A stretch of 64,000 nt of DNA from assembly GCA_963968595.1 (NCBI GenBank), contig CAXAHJ010000010.1, positions 1 to 64,000 on the forward strand, read 5' to 3'. The translations under genes and the position numbers were made by a program. The DNA comes from GCA-2730975 sp937893275. Its GTDB lineage: Bacteria > Verrucomicrobiota > Verrucomicrobiia > Opitutales > Seribacteraceae. Shown here piece after piece: positions 8,720 to 16,739 of the stretch. The notes beneath the pieces were generated by a model, which was not told the origin of the DNA, made no database searches, and saw nothing but the letters and a program-made list of their open reading frames with translations. Each line of letters opens with the position of its first letter. Within the stretch, counting starts at the first letter, position 1.

Positions 8720-8938
8720 ATGAACACCCTGCCTGCACCAGTTAGAATTTCAGATAAAGAAATGATTAAAACAATGAGATATTTGAATCTCAATTTAGAG
8801 CAAATAGAGCAAAACTTTTACTACAGACCCCAGCGAAATTTTTCCGAAGTCAAAAACTATTTCAAAAGAAATTTCGATTGGTCCCACGAGTACTTCGAAA
8901 ACAGAACAAAGAGGTTAGGATTAATCAAATTAAACTAA
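8720..8938 (+). CDS. Small basic hypothetical protein (72 residues)
   Basis: A 72-residue frame beginning with ATG, AT-rich like its surroundings. The predicted protein is basic and aromatic, with a helix-like RYLNLNLEQIEQNF followed by YYRPQRNFSEVKNYFKRNFDWSHEYFENRTKRLG, and has no signal peptide or membrane segment. Its spacing to the upstream 43-codon frame suggests cotranscription. It may bind nucleic acid or a partner peptide; nothing in it identifies a family. Confidence 0.4.
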   Translation: MNTLPAPVRISDKEMIKTMRYLNLNLEQIEQNFYYRPQRNFSEVKNYFKRNFDWSHEYFENRTKRLGLIKLN

Positions 8939-9376
8939 AACACTAACACAAGATTAGCTGTCAAATTTCAATAATATGTACAATTGTAAGATCAAGACCG
9001 ATAATAATAAAACGATCGATGAAACTATGAAAAAAATCAAACACCCTCATAGGCTCACAACTGGGTGGAGGCGAGTCTCGTATTTTGGCGACAAAATCCC
9101 AAGTAGGAAAAGCTTGTCTAGATTTTCAAATCCTATCTTCTCCAAGACATTCAGCTTTAAAGACAATATTCTGGTTTGAATTAAAGTTCAAACTGTAGAC
9201 TTAGGTAACTACAAAAAACACAGCACCCCTTTTTTTTCAAAAGAAGAAAAACAAGAATCCAAGTGCAAAAAAAGCTATTAAATGCGAAATCTCAACTAAG
9301 TCACTGGCAAAGAAGAGAGTCGTATATTCTGCTCGAAACTAAATGAAAAGTATTACAAGTTGGCGGAATCTAACTC
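8939..9376. other. AT-rich intergenic region, no supported gene
   Basis: 438 bases of low-GC DNA between the small ORF pair and the DUF3127 gene. A 67-codon ATG frame (8976-9179) exists, but its product lacks any motif and has a random-looking composition. A run of eight T at about 9229-9236 is not preceded by a hairpin. I see no RNA gene or repeat. Confidence 0.5.
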
Positions 9377-9730
9377 TCAAAAGGGCACTTCTTCGTTCAA
9401 CTCATCAATCGGATTCAAGACCGGGTCAGTAGCACCAACAGCCTCGGAAGAAGAAATCTCGTAACCGTTGACGGACACGAACCATTTTGTAACGCCGTCT
9501 TGGCCTTTCCACTCCCGTCCATTGAGTCGTGCTTCGATGACCACTCTCTGGCCCGTCTTAAGCTGGGTGCTCTTTTCAATCGCCTCCTTCGTAAATTCAA
9601 CAGGTATCGGGTTCGCCCACTTGTCGTCGCCCGTCTTCACCACCACCACGTGCTTTCTGAATGCGTTTGCTCCGTATTCCTTTACTTCGTCCACAAAGAC
9701 GACTTCTCCAGTAATTTTCACATCGTTCAT
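9377..9730 (-). CDS. DUF3127 family OB-fold protein with SSB-like C-terminal tip
   Basis: A 117-residue protein. The body reads as an OB-fold of the DUF3127 type: ITGEVVFVDEVKEYGANAFRKHVVVV, NPIPVEFTKEAIE, LKTGQRVVIEARLNGREW and a C-terminal strand TKWFVSVNGYEI. The last nine residues DELNEEVPF resemble the acidic tip (D/E-rich, ending PF) by which single-stranded DNA-binding proteins recruit repair partners. A DNA-binding role is therefore inferred. It is more typical of Bacteroidetes and stands alone, divergent from the RND operon. Confidence 0.75.
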   Translation of the reverse strand: MNDVKITGEVVFVDEVKEYGANAFRKHVVVVKTGDDKWANPIPVEFTKEAIEKSTQLKTGQRVVIEARLNGREWKGQDGVTKWFVSVNGYEISSSEAVGATDPVLNPIDELNEEVPF

Positions 9731-10038
9731 AATTCTTTAGAATCTTGTTAAGTTCCAAAACTACCGATAGTCAATCACCGACCGTTCCTGACAAATCTCA
9801 AAACCAAGCACGCAGAGCATGTTTTTATTTGAAGCAGCATTCCAAAGAGAAAACGCTCTGTGTCCGAGTCGGCTTAATCCAAGCCTCCCGAGCCTGTTCC
9901 AAAATTTCAGAGCATTCGCAAGTTAGGTCCTTAACTGTAGTTCAACAAAACCTGCAGGCCTTTTTTTCAAAGGGTTCAAAAGACTCATTTTCGACTTGCG
10001 ATGTACGTCTGTGCATGGAACACAGGCAAAGCCTTTTT
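9731..10038. other. Leader region upstream of the RND efflux operon
   Basis: 308 bases between the divergent DUF3127 and efflux adaptor genes. The adaptor frame stays open back to a TTG at 9745, but the translated stretch (Ser/Lys/Gln-rich with scattered Cys) has no leader character, so it is treated as untranslated. It contains the 8-base palindrome CCTGCAGG at about 9952-9959 followed by a T-run. No regulator gene is adjacent. Confidence 0.45.
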
Positions 10039-11298
10039 ATGCCTAATTCCTCATCTGCAACTAAAACTGACTCCGAAAGGACCAATACGCGCCGCAACAT
10101 CATTGTCGCCGTACTGGCAATTCTCACGATCGGGACTGCCTTTTATATCATAAGGCTTATGCAAGACGCGCCCATTAACGTAGAGGGTGGTCAGGATGGA
10201 GCACCAATGTCAATGCCGCCCGCCGCAGTATACGTGGAAATGTTAGGAAAAGAATCCGTACAGGCTGAAGCCATCGTGACGGGAATCTTACGAGCGGCGT
10301 CCGAAGCTAAAATTGCTGCGCGCGAACCGGGCGCGATAGTGAAAATGCTAGTCGACGAGGGTTTTGAGGTTAAGCAAAACGACATCATCGCCAAGCTCGA
10401 CGACCGAAGGATAACGACTTTGATCGAAGAGGCTCAAGCCACATTGGCATCAGCAAAGGGACTGGAAGGCCAAAGGAAGGCTGAACTCGAAAGGGCCGAG
10501 TCCGATCTCGGCATGAAACGCAGATTGAGAGATTCAAAGGCAGTTTCACAAAGCGACGTACTGGATGCGGAACGAGCATTGGCGGTGGCAATTGCGCAAA
10601 GCGGCGTAGCCTCTGATCGAATTGCAGAGGCGGAAAGCCGCCTAAGTTTTCTGAACGTTCAGCTGGAGGACCTTACCATTCGAGCCCCCTTCGACGGCGT
10701 TATAGTAGAGCGTAGATCCGAGCCGGGAGAATGGGTGGCCGCAGGTACAATTGTGGCATCGCTGGTAACAGTCGATCCAGTTGAGGCTTGGCTACGCGTG
10801 CCGTCCAGGCATCTCGACTACCTCAATTCGGATTCCAAAAACTTCCGCGTGCGCCGTTCGTCCTCAGGCGAAATCATTACTCCGCAAAAAGTTGAAATCA
10901 TTCCGAAGGTTGAATCATTGAGTCAGTTGTTCACGATAGTCGCAACCATACCAAACACCACGAGCAAGTTTGCCTCCGGCGAATCCGTAACAGGCCACCT
11001 GCCCGTGGGAGAACTGGAGCCTCACTGGCTCTTTTCCACAGATGCCGTGATTCGCTCGGTTTCGGGTGAATTTGCCTATGTCGCAGCAAAGCCCGAAAAA
11101 GAAGGTGAGTTGCCGGTAGCACGAAGAATTTCCATAAATATCGCTTTTGAAAGAGGCAACAAGGTCTATGTTGCCATCGACGGGAGTGAGTTCACCATGG
11201 GCGATCAAATTATCGTCGAAGGCAATGAACGCCTAATGCCCGGCAGGCCATTAATAGTAAAGGTCAGAGAAGAACCTGGCTCGGCCCCGGCTCGATGA
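10039..11298 (+). CDS. RND efflux periplasmic adaptor (membrane fusion protein)
   Basis: 419 residues from ATG 10039 (alternative ATG at 10015). A membrane anchor (about 20-40: NIIVAVLAILTIGTAFYII) is followed by a first lipoyl half-motif (GAIVKMLVDEGFEVKQNDIIAKLDD), a helical hairpin of about 90 residues, and the second half-motif (IRAPFDGVIVERRSEPGEWV). The beta-barrel and membrane-proximal domains come last. This is the HlyD/AcrA adaptor plan, linking the inner-membrane pump to the outer-membrane channel. Its stop overlaps the permease start (ATGA at 11295), so the two are translationally coupled. Confidence 0.92.
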   Translation: MPNSSSATKTDSERTNTRRNIIVAVLAILTIGTAFYIIRLMQDAPINVEGGQDGAPMSMPPAAVYVEMLGKESVQAEAIVTGILRAASEAKIAAREPGAIVKMLVDEGFEVKQNDIIAKLDDRRITTLIEEAQATLASAKGLEGQRKAELERAESDLGMKRRLRDSKAVSQSDVLDAERALAVAIAQSGVASDRIAEAESRLSFLNVQLEDLTIRAPFDGVIVERRSEPGEWVAAGTIVASLVTVDPVEAWLRVPSRHLDYLNSDSKNFRVRRSSSGEIITPQKVEIIPKVESLSQLFTIVATIPNTTSKFASGESVTGHLPVGELEPHWLFSTDAVIRSVSGEFAYVAAKPEKEGELPVARRISINIAFERGNKVYVAIDGSEFTMGDQIIVEGNERLMPGRPLIVKVREEPGSAPAR

Positions 11299-14200
11299 AT
11301 TTAATCGAGTATTGCATCGGGCGGCCTATTTCCGTCGCGGTGGGAATAGGCTTGTCCCTATTGGCTGGCATTATGGCATTTACGAGCGTTCCCGTGCAGA
11401 TGAAACCGGAGGTCGATTCGGTCGTCATCTCGGTGACGACGGGTTGGGAAAGTGCATCAGCGGAAGAAATAGAGAGCGATATCGTGGAAGAGCAGGAAAA
11501 GGTCTTAGGCGACATTGCAGGTCTAGTTTCGATGACCAGCAACAGTCAAGCCGGCCGGGGTAACGTTCGGTTGGAATTTGCAACGGGAACGAACATCAAA
11601 GAGGCAAAGGCAGAGGTATTGCAGAAACTCGATGAAGTTCCCGGTTATCCTGAATCCGTGCTGCAACCGGTAGTGGAGGACATTGATCCCGAGTCGGTTG
11701 ATTTCATTGCTTGGGTGGGGCTTTCCTCAACCGACGTCGAGTTCGACACCACGACGCTTTACGACTTCATGGAACGCCGATTGAAGCCTCGTTTAGATAG
11801 ACTGGAGGGCGTATCTCAGGTTGGCATTCGAGGAGGTAGGCGATCGGAGATTCAGATTCGCGTAAAAGCACGAGCGCTTGCTGAACGAGGGTTGACCTGG
11901 AACCAGCTGAGTACGGCCATCCGTAATGCCAACCAAAATTTTTCAGCGGGGAAGCTAAACGAAGGCAAGCGCGACATTCGGATCCGCTCCACAGGACGAT
12001 TCGAAACTCCGGAATCGATCATGGAGATGATCATCAGGCGAGATAGTACAGGGCCAGTCTACGTTCGAGACGTTGCCGAAGTCGTTGAAACTTACAAGGA
12101 AAAAACGGACTGGGCGCGGGCTCGCGGTAACCAGATGCCATTCTTCAATTTCTTGCTTCAACGAGGAGGCAACCTCATCGGCACGATGGATCGGATCAAG
12201 CAAGAAATAGCCTCGATGAATGGACCGGAAGGACTACTTGAGGAACATGCGCGCGAACTCGGGCTCAAGGGCAAACTCGAACTCGTTCAAGTTTATGACG
12301 CCACCACCTACGTCGAAGATGCGATAGACTTAGTCCAAAGCAACATCGTCATCGGTGGTATTTTGGCTACGTTGACCTTGTTGTTCTTCCTACGCTCACT
12401 TAGGACCGTCGGTATTATAGGCGTGGCCATTCCCATTTCCGTAATCGCCGCAATAGTCGTACTTGTCTCGCTTGGACGTTCCGTAAACATAATTTCTTTG
12501 GCAGGAATGGCGTTCGCCGTGGGAATGGTCGTCGACAATGCCATAGTGGTAATCGAGAACATCTATCGACATCTCGAACTAGGCAAAAATCCAAGGATTG
12601 CAGCGAAGGATGGCGCAGCGGAAGTCGCTGGGGCAGTCATGGCCTCAACCATAACGACAATGGCGGTGTTTCTTCCTATTCTGCTCATACAAGAAACCGC
12701 CGGACAATTATTCAAAGACATAGCTTATGCAATAATGGCTGCGGTAGGATTGAGCTTGATCGTATCGCTAACCGTGATTCCGACGGCTGCCGCCCGTGTC
12801 CTCAAACAAGGAGAAACGATGCCAAAGGGAAGAAAGCGAATTGGGTTCGACCCCTTGGGATTCCTCCGTCGCATGGCAAACGCCCTACCCGATCTCGTTG
12901 GGGGTATCGTCGCCTTCGTGAACAGAAGCTGGGCACTCCGAATAGGGGTCATATTGCTTTTTACAATCGGAACAGTAGTCGGAATAAAACTTCTAATGCC
13001 CCCACTCGATTACCTTCCGAAGGGAAACCGCAATCTAGTGTTCGGCCTTCTGATTCCTCCTCCCGGATATAATCTTGACCAACTCACAAAGATGGGCGAA
13101 CGCATCGAGTCTCGGATGAGGCCTTTCTGGGAAGCGGCGCCTGATCAATTTGCCGTAGAAACCTTACAACGCGGAAACTCTACAAAGGAGGATCGCAGAA
13201 CCAAGGTTCCGTCATTTCCAGGCGGACCTCCTGCAATACTTCCTCCACCAATTGAAAATTACTTCCTAGTCAGTTTTGAAGGGCGAATGTTTCACGGAGC
13301 TATCTCCGACGACAAAAGTAAGGTCGCAGACCTAATCCCATTGATGAACAACGCAACCGCGGGGCACAACGCGCCCGATGCAATTGCATTCTCCTTTCAA
13401 ATGCCTCTCTTCCGCGTCGGAGGTAATACTGGCTCGGCAATCAAGATCGATTTAAAAGGTCGCGACCTCAATCAAGTCATCGCATCCGCTCAGGCAGTGA
13501 TGTTCGGGCTCATCGGCAACTTCGGTCCCTACAGCGTAAATCCCGATCCGGCCAACTTCGCAATGCCATCGACGGAGTTACGAATCGTGCCGCTCGATCG
13601 AGCTCTGCTCAAGGTGGGACTTACGCGACGTGACGTCGGTCTAGCCGCACAAGCCAACGGAGACGGAATACTTTTTTTTAGGGACTATGAGCGAGAGGGA
13701 GAATTGCTGGACTTGAAAGTCATTAGCCAAAACGCCAATGGAAAACATCCGATCGATGGAATTCTCAATGCACCGATCGCGACAGGCAACGGATCCATCG
13801 TTGATTTGCGTACTCTGGCCTCTGTAGAGCGGGTCCGCGGACCCAATGAGATTCGCCACGTGGATCGCTCACGAGCCGTTACTCTTCAATTCACTCCACC
13901 AGCGGGCATGCCATTGGAGACTGCAATCGAGAAAGTAGAGGCCCTTGTGGGGCAATTGCGCGACAGCGGAAAAATCCCTCCCGGATTGGAAGTCGGTCTG
14001 GCAGGATCGGCCGGCAAGCTGAATGAAATCAAACGGGCTCTGCTCGGCGAAGGCGGCATTCTCGGGACTATGGCCAGCTCATTGTTTCTAGCATTCCTGG
14101 TAGTGTATCTCGTGATGGTCGTCCTTTTCCAGAGTTGGAGTTCGCCAGTGGTCATCATGTTGACAGTACCGCTCGCGACACTCGGCGGATTTCTTGGACT

Positions 14201-14660
14201 GGCGGCGGTTCATTTCTGGAGCAACCTCGATCCTTACATGCCGATTCAGAACCTCGACATGTTGAGTATTCTCGGGTTCATCATACTAGCCGGCGTAGTG
14301 GTGAATAATGCAATACTCATCATTCACCAGACATTGAATTTTCTTAAAAGCCCAGAGTCGGGAGCCGAGACTCCCGAAAAGGCGATTATTGCTTCTGTAC
14401 GAACTCGCGTGCGCCCTATCCTCATGAGTTCGCTTACTTCAGTAGGCGGAATGATCCCACTGGTTCTGCTGCCAGGCGCAGGCTCAGAGCTTTACCGAGG
14501 ACTTGGCGCAGTAGTGGTCGGAGGGCTTTTAGTCTCAACTATTTTCACTCTAGTCCTGGTACCCGCAGTCCTAAGTATAGTTTATTCCGTACTCGACCCG
14601 CGGAAAAACCTAAGAATGAACGAATCCAGTCAAGAATACACCGCAAGCCCAACTACCTGA
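11295..14660 (+). CDS. RND family efflux permease
   Basis: A 1121-residue protein of typical RND length, with two homologous halves of one N-terminal and five clustered transmembrane helices plus large periplasmic loops. TM1 starts at ISVAVGIGLSLLAGIMAF. The proton-relay helix TM4 carries GMAFAVGMVVDNAIVVIENI, with one Asp followed by Asn instead of the Asp-Asp pair of AcrB. The C-terminal half has ILGFIILAGVVVNNAILI. It uses proton motive force to expel substrates, probably amphiphilic compounds; the substrate cannot be assigned. It lies between adaptor and channel genes. Confidence 0.95.
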   Translation: MNLIEYCIGRPISVAVGIGLSLLAGIMAFTSVPVQMKPEVDSVVISVTTGWESASAEEIESDIVEEQEKVLGDIAGLVSMTSNSQAGRGNVRLEFATGTNIKEAKAEVLQKLDEVPGYPESVLQPVVEDIDPESVDFIAWVGLSSTDVEFDTTTLYDFMERRLKPRLDRLEGVSQVGIRGGRRSEIQIRVKARALAERGLTWNQLSTAIRNANQNFSAGKLNEGKRDIRIRSTGRFETPESIMEMIIRRDSTGPVYVRDVAEVVETYKEKTDWARARGNQMPFFNFLLQRGGNLIGTMDRIKQEIASMNGPEGLLEEHARELGLKGKLELVQVYDATTYVEDAIDLVQSNIVIGGILATLTLLFFLRSLRTVGIIGVAIPISVIAAIVVLVSLGRSVNIISLAGMAFAVGMVVDNAIVVIENIYRHLELGKNPRIAAKDGAAEVAGAVMASTITTMAVFLPILLIQETAGQLFKDIAYAIMAAVGLSLIVSLTVIPTAAARVLKQGETMPKGRKRIGFDPLGFLRRMANALPDLVGGIVAFVNRSWALRIGVILLFTIGTVVGIKLLMPPLDYLPKGNRNLVFGLLIPPPGYNLDQLTKMGERIESRMRPFWEAAPDQFAVETLQRGNSTKEDRRTKVPSFPGGPPAILPPPIENYFLVSFEGRMFHGAISDDKSKVADLIPLMNNATAGHNAPDAIAFSFQMPLFRVGGNTGSAIKIDLKGRDLNQVIASAQAVMFGLIGNFGPYSVNPDPANFAMPSTELRIVPLDRALLKVGLTRRDVGLAAQANGDGILFFRDYEREGELLDLKVISQNANGKHPIDGILNAPIATGNGSIVDLRTLASVERVRGPNEIRHVDRSRAVTLQFTPPAGMPLETAIEKVEALVGQLRDSGKIPPGLEVGLAGSAGKLNEIKRALLGEGGILGTMASSLFLAFLVVYLVMVVLFQSWSSPVVIMLTVPLATLGGFLGLAAVHFWSNLDPYMPIQNLDMLSILGFIILAGVVVNNAILIIHQTLNFLKSPESGAETPEKAIIASVRTRVRPILMSSLTSVGGMIPLVLLPGAGSELYRGLGAVVVGGLLVSTIFTLVLVPAVLSIVYSVLDPRKNLRMNESSQEYTASPTT

Positions 14661-14663
14661 CGC

Positions 14664-16091
14664 ATGTCGAGATCATTGAAGAAATTACAATTCAAAGCCT
14701 TGTTTGCAACGGCTGTAACTCTTTCAGGTTGCGGGTCGTTCACCGAAAGTCGAAGCCCGAACCCAGACGAAGGGGTTCCCCTTGCCCCTGAAAACTTTCT
14801 ACACAATGAAGCGCCCTCGGGCGAGGCTATGATTTCCTCGCCGGAAGCATGGTGGCGTATCTTCAACGATCCCACACTGGATTCATTGATCGAGAAACTA
14901 GAAAACACAAATCCTGACGTCGAAGCCGCTCTAGCCCGAATGGATCAGAGTTTCGCAGTTCTAGGCATTACTCGTTCCGCGCTGTTTCCAACCGTTAAAG
15001 GGGAATTGTCCGCAGGTCGCCGCCGCGATTCCCTGAACAATCTTCTCTTTCCCCTATCGAGTCCCGAATACGAACGCTATGGAATCGGGGTCAGCGCATC
15101 TTGGGAATTGGATTTATGGGGACGCGTCCGCGGAACAGTTAAGCGAGACAGACTTAGGGCTGAAGCTGAAAAATTTGATTTTCAGTACCTATTGCTTTCT
15201 CTGCAGGGAAATCTTGCCCGCCAGTATTTCGCCGTCAGATCGACAGAGACAGAATTGAAAATCCTTAGAGATGCGGTAAGAATTCGAAAAGAAAACCTAA
15301 ACTTACAGGAATCTCGCCTAAAACTTGGAACCGGAGTGGAGATCGATGTAACCCGGGCAAGAGTCGAGTTCCACAATGCGCTAGCGGTGAAAGAATCCGC
15401 CACAAGGAAGCTCGGGAAACTAAAACATGCAATTGCCGTGCTTATCGGCGTTGCCACCTCCGACTTCAAAGGAGAATTGTCGGCTGTCGAAAAGTCGTCA
15501 CTGGCCACTCCAATAATACCACCCGGCATCCCTTCCTCACTTTTAGACCGTCGAGCCGACCTCCGATCTGCCGATCAAAAGCTAAGAGCAGCAGCAATTC
15601 AAATCGGCATTCGGAAATCGGACTTCTTGCCCAAGATTACGCTTAACGGAAGCAGCGGCCTCGCAAGCCTACAATCCAGTGACCTTTTTACTGCCGACAG
15701 CCAATTTTTCGATATTGGTCCAAAGATAAACATTCCGATCTTTCAAACACGAGCACGGCAAGCATCACTTGATCATGCCAAGGCTCAATGGCAAGAAGCC
15801 GTCGCCAACTATCGAAGCACAGTACTGACAGCCGTTCGAGAAGTCGACGACGCTCTACTTGACATCCAAAGCCTACAACGCGAGTTGACGGCAAGAAACG
15901 AAGCGGTAAATGCAGCCACTCAAACCGCTGAGTCGGCGAAAAACCGTCACGACAGTGGCCTAGCCAGCTACCTTGAATTCATCGATGCAGAACGCGAGCG
16001 TCTACAAGCAAGACTGGCCGAAAACTCCTTGATAGGGGAAAGACAGGCGGCCGCCGTCAACTTGATTCAAGCACTCGGAGGCAGTTGGTAG
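14664..16091 (+). CDS. NodT/TolC-type outer-membrane efflux lipoprotein
   Basis: A 475-residue protein with lipobox VTLSGC (Cys about 23) and two OEP repeats forming the alpha-barrel: about 65-260 (PDVEAALARMDQSFAVLGITRSALFP, ASWELDLWGRVRG) and about 270-470 (IGIRKSDFLPKITLNGSSG, RHDSGLASYLEFIDAER). It completes the tripartite efflux system three bases after the permease stop. It is the last gene of the operon. A weak GGTTAA/TTAACC inverted repeat lies at 16106-16125, without a convincing T-run. Confidence 0.93.
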   Translation: MSRSLKKLQFKALFATAVTLSGCGSFTESRSPNPDEGVPLAPENFLHNEAPSGEAMISSPEAWWRIFNDPTLDSLIEKLENTNPDVEAALARMDQSFAVLGITRSALFPTVKGELSAGRRRDSLNNLLFPLSSPEYERYGIGVSASWELDLWGRVRGTVKRDRLRAEAEKFDFQYLLLSLQGNLARQYFAVRSTETELKILRDAVRIRKENLNLQESRLKLGTGVEIDVTRARVEFHNALAVKESATRKLGKLKHAIAVLIGVATSDFKGELSAVEKSSLATPIIPPGIPSSLLDRRADLRSADQKLRAAAIQIGIRKSDFLPKITLNGSSGLASLQSSDLFTADSQFFDIGPKINIPIFQTRARQASLDHAKAQWQEAVANYRSTVLTAVREVDDALLDIQSLQRELTARNEAVNAATQTAESAKNRHDSGLASYLEFIDAERERLQARLAENSLIGERQAAAVNLIQALGGSW

Positions 16092-16344
16092 TTAGGCTCA
16101 TTTATGGTTAAAACCACAATTAACCTGTAGATTCACTACAAATTTTTCTCCGAACAAAACCAGAAAGCATGCAACTACTTCTGATTTCTATCGAGCCGGA
16201 GAATGTAGAGCTCAATTTAAGCTTAAACAGCAACCTTCAAAGAATTCTCAACAACCAGAGAAAGAGATGTTTTTTGCATACAAAATCGCTTGCGGGACCA
16301 GAGTCTTTAATTAATTCTAAAACTTTAGAAAAGGAAATGTAATT

Positions 16345-16656
16345 ATGTCTGAATTTAGTGGAGTAACAGTGGTTCGAGAGGCGAATGTTTATTTTGACGG
16401 CAAAGTGACAAGTCGAACCGTCAGATTTGAGGACGGAACAGTAAAGACATTGGGATTCATGCAAGCGGGTGAATATTCATTTGAGACTGGTGTAGCCGAA
16501 CTGATGGAAATAATAGGCGGTGAAATGGAAGTGAAACTTCCGACATCCGACTCGTGGCAAAAGTTTAAAGCCGGCGAACAGTTTGAAGTTTCGGAAAACT
16601 CGAAGTTTGATTTGATGGTCAAGGATTTTGCTGACTATTGTTGCTCATATCTTTAA
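16345..16656 (+). CDS. ppnP: Pyrimidine/purine nucleoside phosphorylase PpnP (DUF1255, cupin fold)
   Basis: A 103-residue protein matching PpnP/YaiE almost end to end: FSGVTVVREANVYFDGKVTSRTV, TLGFMQAGEYSF, ELMEIIGGEMEVKLP and the terminal DYCCSYL. PpnP is a small cupin that phosphorolyses nucleosides to base and ribose 1-phosphate (nucleotide salvage). AAAGGAA lies 8-14 bases upstream of the ATG, one of the clearer ribosome binding sites here. It is a short orphan gene in AT-rich DNA. Confidence 0.93.
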   Translation: MSEFSGVTVVREANVYFDGKVTSRTVRFEDGTVKTLGFMQAGEYSFETGVAELMEIIGGEMEVKLPTSDSWQKFKAGEQFEVSENSKFDLMVKDFADYCCSYL

Positions 16657-16739
16657 GGATACTCATCTACAAAATTTATTGCATTCGAAGGACTATCGCA
16701 ACTTGGAGACCCTCGTTTTCTGATAAGAAGGAACCGAAA

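Noticed and set aside
8976..9179. 67-codon ATG frame in AT-rich DNA
   Set aside because: Composition looks random and there is no motif or coupled neighbour.
9410..9419. 10-base match to the tRNA-Thr 3' region as an att site
   Set aside because: Too short, a similar match also occurs at about 24.87 kb, and no integrase is present.
9745..10038. 98-residue N-terminal extension of the efflux adaptor from a TTG
   Set aside because: The sequence lacks leader character; the membrane anchor follows ATG 10039 as usual for adaptors.
16638..16739. TTG start for the sulfatase overlapping ppnP
   Set aside because: It would put 34 non-leader residues before the signal peptide; the Shine-Dalgarno spacing favours ATA 16740.
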